Assembly (NCBI RefSeq): GCF_003667705.1
Contig: NZ_CP033019.1
Span: 4,712,001-4,776,000, forward strand
Direction of reading: 5' to 3'
Origin: Janthinobacterium agaricidamnosum
GTDB lineage: Bacteria; Pseudomonadota; Gammaproteobacteria; Burkholderiales; Burkholderiaceae_D
Length of the DNA: 64,000 nucleotides
The position numbers were made by a program, and so were the translations under genes. The stretch's first letter is position 1. Each line of letters opens with the position of its first letter. The notes under the pieces were generated by a model that ran no database searches, was not told the DNA's origin, and worked only from the letters and a program-made list of their open reading frames with translations. Of the stretch, positions 10,031 through 19,393 are shown in pieces.

Positions 10031-11649
10031 AAGAAGGTTTCCGCCAGTCGATGGCATGGCTGCACACCTGGTCCGGCCTGCTCGTCTGCTGGATCCTGCT
10101 GCTGGTGTTTTGCGCCGGCACGGCCAGCTACTACCGCAATGAAATCACCTTGTGGATGCAGCCCGAGCTGCACGGCGCCGCCGCCAGCGAAGTGAGCACC
10201 GAGGAAGCGGCCAAGGTCGCGCAGCAGGCGATGCAGGAGCGTGCCGACGGCGCCACGCGCTGGTTCATCAGCTTGCCCGGCGAGCGCAGCCCCGCCACGC
10301 AGCTGGGCTGGAGCAAGCCGTCGCAACCGGGCGAAAAGAAACGCGGACGGCGCGGCAATTTTCATAGCGAAAAAGCCGACCCGGCCACGGGCCAGGTGCT
10401 ATCGAAGCCGCGCGAGACGCGCGGCGGCGAATTCCTCTACCGCCTGCATTTCGACCTGCACTACATGTCGGCCATCTGGGGCCGCTGGATCGTGGGTTTC
10501 TGCGCCATGTTCATGTTCGTCTCCATCATCAGCGGCATCGTCACGCACAAGCGCATCTTCAAGGACCTGTTTACCTTCCGGCCGAAAAAGGGCCAGCGCT
10601 CATGGCTCGACGCGCATAACGTGACGGCAGTGCTGGCCCTGCCCTACCACATCATGATCACCTACACGGGCCTGGTCACCCTGATGTTCCTGTACATGCC
10701 GTCCGGCGTCACGGCCGCCTACAAGGGCGACCAGGACGCCTTCTTCGCCGAAGCCTTCCCGGGCCGCTCGGGCGACAGCAAGCCGGCCGGCGTGGCCGCG
10801 CCGCTGACGCCGATCGCGCCCCTCGTGCGCCAGGCGGAACAGCATTGGGGCGGCAAGGTCGAGCGCATCTCCGTCAATCACCCGGGCGACGCCAACGCCA
10901 CCATCACGCTGACGCGCGCCGGCGGACGCGACATGTCGTCGAAGCAGCCATCGATGGAATTCGACGGCGTGTCCGGCAAGCTGCTGTCGACCGACGGCGA
11001 GGCGCAGCCTGGCGCGGCCGCCACGCAAGGCGTGATGGTCGGCCTGCACGTCGCGCATTTCGGCGGCCCGCTGCTGCGCGCCCTGTTCTTCCTCTCCGGC
11101 CTGGCCGGCTGCGCCATGGTCGCCACGGGCGCCCTGCTGTGGGCCGTCAAGACGCGCCAGAAGCAGGCCAAGGCGCTGGCCGCCGGCAAGCGCGCCAGCT
11201 TCGGCCTGCGCCTGGTCGAAGCGCTCAACATCGGCGCCATCGCCGGCATCCCGATCGCCTTCGGCGCCTACTTCTGGGCCAACCGCCTGCTGCCGGCGGC
11301 GATGGAGGAGCGCTCGAAAGAGGAAATCGCCTGCTTCTTCGGCGCCTGGGCCCTGGCCGCCATCATCGCCCAGCTGCGCCCGTCGCGCGCCATGTGGCGC
11401 ATGCAGCTGGCCGCCGGCGCCTTCCTGCTCGCGGCGCTGCCCGTGCTGAACGTCTTGACCACCCATTCGCACCTGGGCGTGACCCTGTTCCTGGGGCGCG
11501 GCCCCGTGGCGGTGGCCGCCTTCGACCTGGTGGTGCTGGTGCTGGGACTGGGCCTCGCGTATGCGGCGTTCAAATTGAAACCGCTGCCCGTGAAAGCCTC
11601 CAAACCAGCACCGGCCAAGCCGGCGCCGACGACGATGGAGGCCGCGTGA
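10027..11649 (+). CDS. PepSY-associated transmembrane protein (ferric-siderophore reductase-like)
   Basis: This 540-residue inner-membrane protein belongs to the PepSY-TM family (PF03929). The N-terminal helix WLHTWSGLLVCWILLLVFCAG is diagnostic. A periplasmic part, a second helix (GFCAMFMFVSIISGIVTHKR), then LDAHNVTAVLALPYHIMITYTGLVTLMFLYMP follow, with conserved histidines placed as in heme-binding PepSY proteins. Several C-terminal helices and an Ala/Pro/Lys tail complete the chain. Characterised relatives (FoxB, FpvG) reduce iron in siderophores at the periplasmic side; a similar role here is inferred from the two adjacent receptors. ATG 10027 overlaps the DUF3649 TGA, and the stop overlaps the next ATG. 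Confidence 0.88.
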   Translation: MKEGFRQSMAWLHTWSGLLVCWILLLVFCAGTASYYRNEITLWMQPELHGAAASEVSTEEAAKVAQQAMQERADGATRWFISLPGERSPATQLGWSKPSQPGEKKRGRRGNFHSEKADPATGQVLSKPRETRGGEFLYRLHFDLHYMSAIWGRWIVGFCAMFMFVSIISGIVTHKRIFKDLFTFRPKKGQRSWLDAHNVTAVLALPYHIMITYTGLVTLMFLYMPSGVTAAYKGDQDAFFAEAFPGRSGDSKPAGVAAPLTPIAPLVRQAEQHWGGKVERISVNHPGDANATITLTRAGGRDMSSKQPSMEFDGVSGKLLSTDGEAQPGAAATQGVMVGLHVAHFGGPLLRALFFLSGLAGCAMVATGALLWAVKTRQKQAKALAAGKRASFGLRLVEALNIGAIAGIPIAFGAYFWANRLLPAAMEERSKEEIACFFGAWALAAIIAQLRPSRAMWRMQLAAGAFLLAALPVLNVLTTHSHLGVTLFLGRGPVAVAAFDLVVLVLGLGLAYAAFKLKPLPVKASKPAPAKPAPTTMEAA

Positions 11650-12017
11650 TGGAACTGTTAGCCAATTTCCTCGTCTTCGCGCTGTGCTACGCGGGCCTGT
11701 CTTCGCTGTGCCTGGCCATGGACCGCCACTACGCCGACCTGCACGGGCGCGGCGCCGAACCGCCCGCCCCGCTGCGCCGCCGCCTGCAGTGGACGGGCTG
11801 GCTGGCCCTGGCGGCGGCCCTGGCCTGGGCCATGCACCTCGCCGGCGGCGGCTATGGCCTCGTCTACTGGGTCGGCAGCCTGACGGGCTGCGGCTTGCTG
11901 CTGATCTGGCTGCTGCCGTATGCGCCGCACCAGGCCATGCACCTGGCGCGCGTCATCGGCGGCGCGGCCGTGCTGGCCGCCGTGCTGCTGGCGGCGCTGT
12001 CCGTCAGGCCGGGCTAG
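11649..12017 (+). CDS. DUF3325-family membrane protein
   Basis: This 122-residue protein has four predicted helices (LLANFLVFALCYAGLSSLCLAM, GWLALAAALAWAMHLAG, VYWVGSLTGCGLLLIWLLPY, VIGGAAVLAAVLLAALS). The start MELLANFLVFALCYAG-LCLAMDRHY matches DUF3325, a small membrane protein encoded last in PepSY/DUF3649 siderophore cassettes. ATG 11649 shares a base with the upstream TGA, so it is translationally coupled. Its 3' end overlaps the end of the convergent GGDEF/EAL gene by 14 bases. The exact role is unknown. Confidence 0.82.
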   Translation: MELLANFLVFALCYAGLSSLCLAMDRHYADLHGRGAEPPAPLRRRLQWTGWLALAAALAWAMHLAGGGYGLVYWVGSLTGCGLLLIWLLPYAPHQAMHLARVIGGAAVLAAVLLAALSVRPG

Positions 12018-13812
12018 GCGACTTGAGCAGCGCCTCGATGCCCTCGGGCGCCATGGCGCGGCCGAGAAAATAGCCGAACGCCTCGTCGCAGCCCATCTCG
12101 GCCAGCAGTTCCAGCTGCTCGCCGCTTTCCACGCCGCCGGCGATGGTGCGCAGTCCGAGCGTGCGCGCCATCGCCACGATGGCGCGCACCATGGCGCCAT
12201 CGCCGCCCGGCTTGTCCAGGTCGTCGATGAAACACTTTTCGATCTTCACGGCATCCGTGGGAAAGCGTTTCAGGTAAGTGAGCGAAGCGTCGCCCGTGCC
12301 GAAATCGCTGATGGCAATCGCCATGCCCAGCTGGCGGAACTGGCGCAGTATCAGCTCGCAGTTCTGGTTGCTGTCGATCAGGATGCCGGCGGCGATTTCC
12401 AGTTCGATGCAATGGCCCGGCACGCCGGCCGCCTGCAGCGCGGCGGCGAAATTGCGCGCGATATCGCGCTGGTAGAACTGGCGCGCCGACAGGCTTACGG
12501 ACACCGTCAGCATCTGCCCCTGCGCAATCCAGCCGCGCGCCTGCTCCACGGCCGTGGCCAGCACCCAGGCGCCCACCGGCAGGATCAAGGCGCTTTCCTC
12601 CAGCACCGGCAAGAAGTCGAGCGGCATCATCAAGCCCAGTTCCGGGTGCTTCCAGCGCAGCAGCGCCTTCACGCCCGTGATCCTGCGCGTCTTCAAGTCC
12701 ATGCGCGGCTGGTAGAACAGGGCGAATTCATCGCGTTCGAGCGCGTGGCGCAGGGCCGTCTCGAGGATGGTGCGCGAATACGACTGCGTCTGCATGCGCG
12801 GCGCATAGCGCTGGCAAGTGCCGGGGGCGTGGCGCTTGGCCGCATACATGGCCAGGTCGGCCTTTTCGATCAGCGCATTGACGTCGTCGTCGTCGTCCGG
12901 ATACAGGGCCACGCCCACGCTGGCCGCCACCGACAGGCTGTACTCGCCGATGACGAAGGGCGCGGCGATGGCGGCGACGATCTTTTCGGCCACCCGTTCG
13001 GCATCGTGCGCCGTGCGCAGTTCCGTCAGCAGGATGATGAATTCGTCGCCGCCCTGGCGCGCCACCGTATCGACCTTGCGCACGCACTGCTGCACCCGGC
13101 GCGCGAACTCCGTCAGCACCTGGTCGCCCACGTCGTGCCCCAGGCTGTCGTTGATGGATTTAAAACGGTCGATGTCGACGAACAGCACGGCCAGCAAACC
13201 CTGGTGGCGGCGCGCGTAGGCGATGCCGTGCTCGAAGCGGATCTGGAAATGCAGGCGGTTCGGCAGTCCCGTCAAGCCATCGTGGTGGGCGATGAATTCC
13301 AGCTGCTGCTCGGCGCGCCGGCGGGCCGACACATCGTGCAGCAGCAGCACCGCGCCGCCCTGCGCCAGCGGCGCGCAGCTGTACTGCACGTCGATGCGCT
13401 TGCCGTCGAGATGGCGCAGCAGCACGGCGCCGCGCGCCACTTCCAGCACCTCCTGCCGCGCCACGCAGTCGCGCACCTGGCGCGCCGCATCGACGGGCGT
13501 GCCGTCATGGAACAGCGGCAGCAGCCCGGTCACGGGCTGGCCCAGGCCAGCGTCGCCCAACAGCCCGCCCATGGCGCTGGCGCGGGGATTCAGATACCGC
13601 ACCACGCCGTCGTGGTCGGTGCCGATGACGGCCGCCGGCAAGGCGTGCAGCAGCGCCAGCGCCTCCGCCATGCGCCGCGCCTGCGCCGCCTGCAGCACCG
13701 CGCCGGTCGCATGACGCATGCGCCACGTGCGCGCCGCGCGCCACTGGCAGGCCAGCAGCACGGCGAGCACCATGGTCAGGGTCAGGCACAGCGCCAGCAG
13801 CAGCGCCGTCAT
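12004..13812 (-). CDS. PAS-GGDEF-EAL protein with intact GGDEF and degenerate EAL
   Basis: This 602-residue cyclic-di-GMP protein has an N-terminal helix (LLALCLTLTMVLAVLLACQW), a PAS domain (about 52-165), a GGDEF domain and an EAL domain. The cyclase side looks active: GGDEF at 254-258, FVDIDRFKSIND for Mg/GTP, and an I-site RKVD (245-248) exactly five residues before it. The EAL side is not: EALLRW reads KALLRW (382-387), ISDFGTG replaces the DDFG pattern, VKIE replaces KID, IAGGVES replaces AEGVE, and FGYFLGRAM replaces QGY..P. It is therefore probably a diguanylate cyclase with a sensory or inhibitory EAL remnant. A minus-strand TATACT at 13908-13903 may be its -10. Confidence 0.92.
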   Translation of the reverse strand: MTALLLALCLTLTMVLAVLLACQWRAARTWRMRHATGAVLQAAQARRMAEALALLHALPAAVIGTDHDGVVRYLNPRASAMGGLLGDAGLGQPVTGLLPLFHDGTPVDAARQVRDCVARQEVLEVARGAVLLRHLDGKRIDVQYSCAPLAQGGAVLLLHDVSARRRAEQQLEFIAHHDGLTGLPNRLHFQIRFEHGIAYARRHQGLLAVLFVDIDRFKSINDSLGHDVGDQVLTEFARRVQQCVRKVDTVARQGGDEFIILLTELRTAHDAERVAEKIVAAIAAPFVIGEYSLSVAASVGVALYPDDDDDVNALIEKADLAMYAAKRHAPGTCQRYAPRMQTQSYSRTILETALRHALERDEFALFYQPRMDLKTRRITGVKALLRWKHPELGLMMPLDFLPVLEESALILPVGAWVLATAVEQARGWIAQGQMLTVSVSLSARQFYQRDIARNFAAALQAAGVPGHCIELEIAAGILIDSNQNCELILRQFRQLGMAIAISDFGTGDASLTYLKRFPTDAVKIEKCFIDDLDKPGGDGAMVRAIVAMARTLGLRTIAGGVESGEQLELLAEMGCDEAFGYFLGRAMAPEGIEALLKSPSPA

Positions 13813-13940
13813 GCGTCACCCGGCAGGCGGAACGTAGGGAACATGGTTTTCCTTTGCAACGCGCGCCATGCGGCCGGGCGCAGATACATGCTGAAAGGAA
13901 ATAGTATAAGAATTTTGGCGCGATATTTGCCTGATCGGGT

Positions 13941-13964
13941 GCCGCTTGACTGGCATCAAGCGGC
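13941..13964 (-). terminator. Hairpin downstream of chemoreceptor gene
   Basis: Perfect 9-bp arms GCCGCTTGA (13941-13949) and TCAAGCGGC (13956-13964) enclose a 6-base loop, starting 16 bases past the chemoreceptor stop codon on the minus strand. No U-run follows, so it may be a transcript-end stabiliser or a weak terminator rather than a classic Rho-independent one. Confidence 0.45.
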
Positions 13965-13980
13965 GCAGGGCACGCCGGCT

Positions 13981-15609
13981 TCAGGCCAGCGACAGCTTTC
14001 GCGCCATGGCGGCGCCCGCCGATGCGGCCACACCGGGCGTGCCGTGCAGCTTGAAGATGCTGACGGCGTCGGCCAGGCTGGCCGCCTGCTGCTGCAGCGC
14101 GTCCGCGGCGGCGGCGGCCTGCTCCACCAGGGCCGCGTTCTGCTGCGTCACGCCATCCATCTGGCTGATGGCGATGCTGATCTGCTCGATGCCGTCGCGC
14201 TGTTCCACGCTGGCCACGGCGATCTCGCCGATGATGGCGTTGACGCGCTGCACGCTGCTCACCACCTCATCCATCGTGCGCCCGGCCTGGCCGGCCAGCA
14301 CGCTGCCCTCTTCCACCGTGCGCACGGATTCGCCGATCAGCTGCTTGATTTCCATGGCCGCCGCGGCCGAGCGGTGCGCCAGGCTGCGCACTTCGCTGGC
14401 CACGACGGCGAAGCCGCGTCCCTGCTCGCCCGCGCGCGCCGCTTCCACGGCCGCATTCAGGGCCAGGATATTCGTCTGGAAAGCGATGCCGTCGATGACG
14501 GCGATGATGTCGACGATGCGCTTCGAGGAGGCATTGATATGGTTCATGGTTTGCACCACCTGCGCCACGGCCGCGCCGCCGCGCTGCGCCACGTCGGACG
14601 CGCCGCCGGCCAGCTGGCGCGCCTGGTCGGCGTTGTCGTTATTCTGCCGCACGGTGGTGGTCAGCTCGATCATCGAGGCGGCCGTTTCTTCCAGCGAACT
14701 GGCTTGTTCTTCCGTGCGCGACGACAAGTCCATATTGCCGCTGGCAATTTCACCGGACGCCAGGGCGATGGCGTCCGTGCCGACGCGTACCCTGCCGACG
14801 ATGGCGGCCAGGTTGCCGCTCATCGCTTTCAGCGCACGCAACAGGTCGCCGATTTCATCGCGGCTGCCGCCGGCCACCACGGCGCGCAGGTCGCCGGCCG
14901 CCACTTGCTGGGCGATGCCGACGGCCGCGCCCAGCGGCACCGTGATGCTGCGGATCAGCCACCACACGGTAACGCTGCCGACGACCAGGGTCACCAGCAC
15001 GGTAACGAGCATGGCGATGCTGGCGCTGCGGTGCGCGGCGTCATCCTGCTCCTTCATCTGCGCCATCAGGCCGTGCGACTGCTTGCCGATGGCCGCGACG
15101 ATGGCGTCGATCTGCCGCGTCGGTTCGCGGTCCATGCCCTTGACCAGCGCATCGACCGTCTGGGCGCTGTCGGCGCGCGCGCCGTCAAATTTTTGCAGCG
15201 CCGCCAGGTAGCTCACGCCCAGCGCATCGTGCGCCTGCAGCGCACGCTCGACGGGCGCCGTATCGAGTTTCAATGCCTCCATCATGGCCTGCAGGCCTTT
15301 CAATTCCTTGCGCGTCTGCGCGCCGCTGGCGACGAACGCTTCGCGGTAGCGCTGGAAGGCGGCCGCGTCGCCGCCGCGCAGCAGGATGTTTTTCCATTCC
15401 TGCACCTGGATCTTGAATTCCACCTGCGCGCTGCGCGCCGCGTCGACGGCTTCCGTCAGTGCCACGGAGCGCTGCATGGCTTCGTTGCTGCGCGCGCTGG
15501 CCGCGTCGAGCGCGCTCCAGCCGCGTGCGCCGACGAACACCAGCGCAAGAAAGAAGAAGGCGCCCAGCAGACCCAGGCGGACGGAGATTTTCAGATTCGC
15601 GAGTTGCAT
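13981..15609 (-). CDS. Methyl-accepting chemotaxis protein
   Basis: This 542-residue inner-membrane chemoreceptor has TM1 at about 9-28 ([20 protein letters not shown]), a helical periplasmic ligand domain (four-helix-bundle type, about 30-185), TM2 ([21 protein letters not shown]), HAMP ([20 protein letters not shown]), and a signalling domain with the hairpin tip [19 protein letters not shown]. Adaptation-helix segments include [18 protein letters not shown]. There is no C-terminal NWETF-like pentapeptide, so it would rely on other receptors for CheR docking. An open frame runs upstream to 15714, but ATG 15609 with GGGAGA before it is the better start. No ligand can be assigned. Confidence 0.94.
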   Translation of the reverse strand: MQLANLKISVRLGLLGAFFFLALVFVGARGWSALDAASARSNEAMQRSVALTEAVDAARSAQVEFKIQVQEWKNILLRGGDAAAFQRYREAFVASGAQTRKELKGLQAMMEALKLDTAPVERALQAHDALGVSYLAALQKFDGARADSAQTVDALVKGMDREPTRQIDAIVAAIGKQSHGLMAQMKEQDDAAHRSASIAMLVTVLVTLVVGSVTVWWLIRSITVPLGAAVGIAQQVAAGDLRAVVAGGSRDEIGDLLRALKAMSGNLAAIVGRVRVGTDAIALASGEIASGNMDLSSRTEEQASSLEETAASMIELTTTVRQNNDNADQARQLAGGASDVAQRGGAAVAQVVQTMNHINASSKRIVDIIAVIDGIAFQTNILALNAAVEAARAGEQGRGFAVVASEVRSLAHRSAAAAMEIKQLIGESVRTVEEGSVLAGQAGRTMDEVVSSVQRVNAIIGEIAVASVEQRDGIEQISIAISQMDGVTQQNAALVEQAAAAADALQQQAASLADAVSIFKLHGTPGVAASAGAAMARKLSLA

Positions 15610-15812
15610 ATGTTTCTCCCGGCGGCAAGAACAGGATGGCAACAAAGGCGTCGCCAAATCTATCCAATTCCCACCAAACAGGGAAATCATGCGGCCCGCC
15701 CCGCGAAAAACCAAGCGGCGCTTTCGCTAGAGAAACACTTTCAACATAGAAACAACAAATTACACGGGAAGATTAACTGTCTGGCCATATTCCCGCCGAC
15801 GCAGCATGGCCG

Positions 15813-15832
15813 GGCCGGCAATCTTGCCGGCC
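15813..15832 (-). terminator. Hairpin just after xylulokinase stop
   Basis: Eight-base perfect arms GGCCGGCA (15813-15820) and TGCCGGCC (15825-15832) flank the loop ATCT, three bases beyond the xylB stop on the minus strand. A strong GC stem at the end of a seven-gene operon suggests transcript termination or protection, though no U-run follows. The rest of the 15610-15835 gap shows only the upstream region of the chemoreceptor gene. Confidence 0.5.
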
Positions 15833-15835
15833 ACG

Positions 15836-17311
15836 TCAGCGCGTTGCCGCCGCCGCCCCCGCGAATTCTTCGCGCAACAGCGGATACAAACGCCGGTAGC
15901 GCGCCAGGCGCTCGTCCAGCACACCGGAGGCCTGCGGCGCCACCGTTTCCTGCACGGCCGGGCGCGTGCACACTTGCGCAGGCGGCAAGCCCGTCGCCGC
16001 CATCTGCGCCAGGCGCGCCGCGCCCAGGGTGCCGCCGGCCACGCCGTGATCGTGGCGCAGCACGTGCAAGCTCGAGGCATTTGCGCACAGCTGGGCCCAG
16101 AAGCGGCTGCGCGAGCCGCCGCCGACGAACGACGCTTCCTTCAGATGCGTGCCGGCGCTGCGCAGGGCCGCATTGCCGTCGGCCATGGCAAAGGCCACGC
16201 CTTCCATCACGCTGTAGGCCAGTTCCGCGCGCCCGTGTTCCGTCGACAATCCGAAAAACACGCCGCGCGCGGAAGCGTCGTTGTGCGGCGTGCGCTCACC
16301 GCTCAAATACGGCAGGAAGACGGGGGCCGTGCGCGCCTCGACGTTTTCCGCCAGCGTCACCAATTCGCCGATGTCGTTCGACTGCGTCAGCCGCGCCACC
16401 CAACTGAGGCTGGACGCGGCGCTGAGGATCACGCTCATCTGGTGCCAGCGCTCGGGCAGGCAATGGCAGAACGCGTGCACGCCCTGGCCCGGATTGGGCG
16501 CGAAGCCGTCGCTGCCGGCGAACAGCACGCCCGAAGTCCCCAGCGACAGCAGGCCGGCGCCCGGCTCCACCACGCCCAGGCCGACAGCCGCCGCGGCGTT
16601 GTCACCCGCGCCGCCGGCCAGCACGACCGCGTGCGCAATGCCCCATTCCTGGCACAGCGAGGGGCGCACCTGCGCGGCGGCGGCGCTGCCTTCGACCAGG
16701 CGCGGCATGTGCTCACGCGTGAGGCCCGTGGCGGCCAGCATGCGTTCGGACCAGTCGCGTTTGGCCACGTCCAGCCACAGGGTGCCGGAAGCGTCGGACA
16801 TGTCGGACACATACTCGCCCGTCAGGCGCAGGGCCACGTAATCCTTGGGCAGCAGGACCTTGGCCGTGGCGCGGAACAGCGATGGCTCGTACTTTTGCAG
16901 CCACAGCAGCTTGGGCGCCGTGAAACCGGGCATGGCCTGGTTGCCCGTGATGGCGCGCGACTCGGGCACCAGCGCTTCGAGTTCCACGCATTCGGCAAAG
17001 GCGCGCGTGTCGTTCCACAGCATGGCCGCGCGCAGCACGTGCTGCTGCTTGTCGAGCAGGGTGGCGCCATGCATCTGGCCCGACAGGGCGATGCCGCGCA
17101 AGCCGGAAAACGCCACCGGCTGCGCGGCGCGGATGGCGGCGATCACGTCCAGCGTGGCATGCCACCAGTCTTCGGGATTCTGCTCCGACCAGCCGGGATG
17201 GGGGCTGGAGACGCGCAGGGTCACGCCAGCGCTGGCAAGGATGGTCTGCGCGTCATCGGTGAGGATGGCCTTGACTTCGGAAGTGCCGATATCGATACCG
17301 AGATAAGTCAT
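15836..17311 (-). CDS. xylB: Xylulokinase (FGGY family)
   Basis: This cytoplasmic kinase phosphorylates D-xylulose to D-xylulose 5-phosphate with ATP. Its 491 residues fit the family. Visible features are the N-terminal YLGIDIGTSEVKAIL phosphate loop, the substrate region ALSGQMHGATLL, AAMLWNDTRA (catalytic Asp region), FTAPKLLW, LSLGTSGVLFA, FLPYLSGERTPHND, and the C-terminal GGGSRSRFWAQL. The open frame extends far upstream, but ATG 17311 begins the conserved MTYLGIDIGTS. It is the last gene of the polyol operon, 17 bases after the AraC regulator. With the xylitol-type dehydrogenase upstream it completes polyol -> xylulose -> xylulose 5-P. Confidence 0.95.
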   Translation of the reverse strand: MTYLGIDIGTSEVKAILTDDAQTILASAGVTLRVSSPHPGWSEQNPEDWWHATLDVIAAIRAAQPVAFSGLRGIALSGQMHGATLLDKQQHVLRAAMLWNDTRAFAECVELEALVPESRAITGNQAMPGFTAPKLLWLQKYEPSLFRATAKVLLPKDYVALRLTGEYVSDMSDASGTLWLDVAKRDWSERMLAATGLTREHMPRLVEGSAAAAQVRPSLCQEWGIAHAVVLAGGAGDNAAAAVGLGVVEPGAGLLSLGTSGVLFAGSDGFAPNPGQGVHAFCHCLPERWHQMSVILSAASSLSWVARLTQSNDIGELVTLAENVEARTAPVFLPYLSGERTPHNDASARGVFFGLSTEHGRAELAYSVMEGVAFAMADGNAALRSAGTHLKEASFVGGGSRSRFWAQLCANASSLHVLRHDHGVAGGTLGAARLAQMAATGLPPAQVCTRPAVQETVAPQASGVLDERLARYRRLYPLLREEFAGAAAATR

Positions 17312-17328
17312 TTGATTCCAAAAGAGAG

Positions 17329-18219
17329 TTAAGAATGGCCGTCGCCGGACGGCTCGGGCATGTTCATCAGCAGGCAGGAGCGGAACTTCGACGGCGACAT
17401 CTGCTTGTGGGCCAAAAACTGGCGGTTGAAATTGGAAAGGTTGTTGAAGCCCGTGCGGTAGCAGATATCGGTGACCTTCATGTCCGTGTTCATCAGCAGC
17501 TCGCAGGCCAGCGCGATGCGCTCCTGGTTCACGTATTGAATGAACGAGGTGCCCGTATGCTTGCGAAAAAAGCGCGTAAATTTCAAGGTGTTCATCTCCG
17601 CCACGTCGGCCACGTCCTGCTCGCAAAAATCGAGCGTGATGTTCTGCTTGATGTAGGCCAGCACCAGGTTGATGGTCGACGACATGTAGCGGCCCGCCTG
17701 CGCCAGATAGGTCACGCTGGCCAGGGGCCGCCGCTCGCGGCACTCGCACAGCTCGCCGAACAAACGCGTAAACAGTTCGACGCGGCGCAAGCCCTGCGCC
17801 GTCGTCAATTCCTTCATCAGCGGCACCAGGCGCAGGCCCAGCGCATCGGGAAATTGCAAGCCCCTGGCGGCCTCGCCCAGCAGGCTTTTCAGGGGCGCCA
17901 TTTCCGGGAACAGCAGCGCGCAACGTTCGATGAAATCGCTGGAAAACTGCAGCACCAAATCGCGCTCGGGCAGCACCACGCCTTCCGGCAGTTCGCTGAC
18001 CCAGTTATGCGGCAGGTTCGGCCCTGTCAGGATCAGATTGCCCGCCCCGTAACTGCCGATATGGTCGCCGATAAAAAATTTGCCGTTCGATGTGATGATG
18101 AAGTGCAGTTCGTACTCGGGATGAAAATGCCATTTCGCCACGGTGTGCGGAAAGCCGTGCGCCCACGCGCGAAACGATTCGTGGATCGGTTTGTGGATCA
18201 GTTCCAGGTCAGGCGTCAC
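17329..18219 (-). CDS. AraC-family transcriptional regulator of the polyol operon
   Basis: This 296-residue regulator has an N-terminal cupin-type sensing domain (about 25-95: WHFHPEYELHFIITSNGKFFIGDH, GNLILTGPNLPHNW) and a C-terminal double helix-turn-helix AraC domain (about 185-285: VADVAEMNTLKFTRFFRKHTG, IALACELLMNTDMKVTDICY, RTGFNNLSNFNRQFL). It lies inside the operon between the ATPase and xylulokinase genes, so it probably activates its own operon in response to the transported polyol. No operator could be located with confidence. Confidence 0.92.
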   Translation of the reverse strand: MTPDLELIHKPIHESFRAWAHGFPHTVAKWHFHPEYELHFIITSNGKFFIGDHIGSYGAGNLILTGPNLPHNWVSELPEGVVLPERDLVLQFSSDFIERCALLFPEMAPLKSLLGEAARGLQFPDALGLRLVPLMKELTTAQGLRRVELFTRLFGELCECRERRPLASVTYLAQAGRYMSSTINLVLAYIKQNITLDFCEQDVADVAEMNTLKFTRFFRKHTGTSFIQYVNQERIALACELLMNTDMKVTDICYRTGFNNLSNFNRQFLAHKQMSPSKFRSCLLMNMPEPSGDGHS

Positions 18220-18254
18220 GGCAGTTCCCTTGCGCGGTCTCGTTGCCAGCTATT

Positions 18255-19391
18255 CTAACCACTTACCTGAGTACCGACCGCCACGGCCAGCCCGCTGTCG
18301 GCGTCGAACAGGTGCATGTGCTCCTCGTCGAAGGCCAGCGCCAGGGTCTGCCCCACCTGCGCCGCGCTGTTGGCCGCATTCGCCGGCAGCAGGGCCGACA
18401 GGCTCAAGGCGCCGCACTGAAAGCTGATCAGCGCTTCGGCGCCCAGCAGCTCGACCAGGTCGATCACGCACGCCAGGCCATGCGTGCCTGACGGCTCCCG
18501 CGTTTGTGCCTGCGCTTGCGCCGCGCGCAAGTGGTTCGGGCGCAGGCCGAAGACCACGCGCGCACCCGCCTGCAGCGCCGCGAAGCGGGGCGACGTCAAT
18601 GGCCAGCGGTAGCCGGCGCACACGAGCACCGTTTGCCCGCCGTCTTTTTCGACGACGCCATCGATGAAGTTCATGGCCGGCGTGCCGATGAAGCCAGCCG
18701 CGAACAGGGTGCGCGGATGGTTGTACAGTTCCGCCGGCGTGCCGATCTGCTCGATATGCCCGCCCTTCATCAGCACCACCCGGTCGGCCAGAGTCATGGC
18801 CTCGAGCTGGTCGTGCGTGACGTACAGGGTGGTGGTGCGCAGGCGACGGTGCAATCGCTTGATGTCGGCGCGCAGCTGCGCGCGCAGCTTGGCATCCAGA
18901 TTCGACAGCGGTTCGTCGAACAGGAACACCTGCGGCGTCTTGATCATGGCGCGCGCGATGGCCGTGCGCTGCTGCTGGCCGCCCGACATGGCGCGCGGCT
19001 TGCGTTCCAGCAGGCTGTCCAGGCTGAGGATGGCCGCCACCTCGCGCACGCGGCGCTCGATCTCGTCGTTCGGCACCTTCAAGCGGCGCAGGCCGAAGGC
19101 GATATTGCCGTACACCGTCATGTGCGGATACAGCGCGTAGTTCTGGAACACCATCGCCACGTTGCGCGCGCGCGGCGGCAAATCGTTGACGATGGCCCCG
19201 CCGATCAACAGCTCGCCGCCGCTGATGTCTTCCAGGCCCGCGATCATGCGCAGCAGGGTCGACTTGCCGCAGCCCGAAGGCCCCAGCAGGACGATGAATT
19301 CGCCGTCGGCGATCTCCAGGTCGAACGGCTGCAGCACGGCCGTCTTCTGGTCATAGGTCTTGTGCAGCTGCCTGCAGGCGATATTTGCCAT
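18255..19391 (-). CDS. Sugar/polyol ABC transporter ATP-binding protein (MalK/UgpC type)
   Basis: This 378-residue cytoplasmic ATPase energises the polyol importer. It has Walker A GPSGCGKSTLL, a Q-loop (MVFQNYALYPHMTV), signature MSGGQQQRTAIARAM, Walker B VFLFDEPLSNLDAKLRAQL and H-loop YVTHDQLEAMTLADRV. A C-terminal OB/TOBE regulatory domain follows (FGLRPNHLRAAQAQ, EHMHLFDADSG). It starts two bases after the dehydrogenase stop. Order and length match the mannitol/sorbitol/xylitol-type carbohydrate importers of alpha- and beta-proteobacteria. Confidence 0.94.
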   Translation of the reverse strand: MANIACRQLHKTYDQKTAVLQPFDLEIADGEFIVLLGPSGCGKSTLLRMIAGLEDISGGELLIGGAIVNDLPPRARNVAMVFQNYALYPHMTVYGNIAFGLRRLKVPNDEIERRVREVAAILSLDSLLERKPRAMSGGQQQRTAIARAMIKTPQVFLFDEPLSNLDAKLRAQLRADIKRLHRRLRTTTLYVTHDQLEAMTLADRVVLMKGGHIEQIGTPAELYNHPRTLFAAGFIGTPAMNFIDGVVEKDGGQTVLVCAGYRWPLTSPRFAALQAGARVVFGLRPNHLRAAQAQAQTREPSGTHGLACVIDLVELLGAEALISFQCGALSLSALLPANAANSAAQVGQTLALAFDEEHMHLFDADSGLAVAVGTQVSG

Positions 19392-19393
19392 GA

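Noticed and set aside
11920-16407. A ~1495-codon open frame on the plus strand across the GGDEF/EAL, chemoreceptor and xylulokinase genes
   Set aside because: It is antisense to three clear protein genes with family motifs, and its translation is low-complexity His/Arg/Gln-rich. Such frames are expected opposite GC-rich genes.
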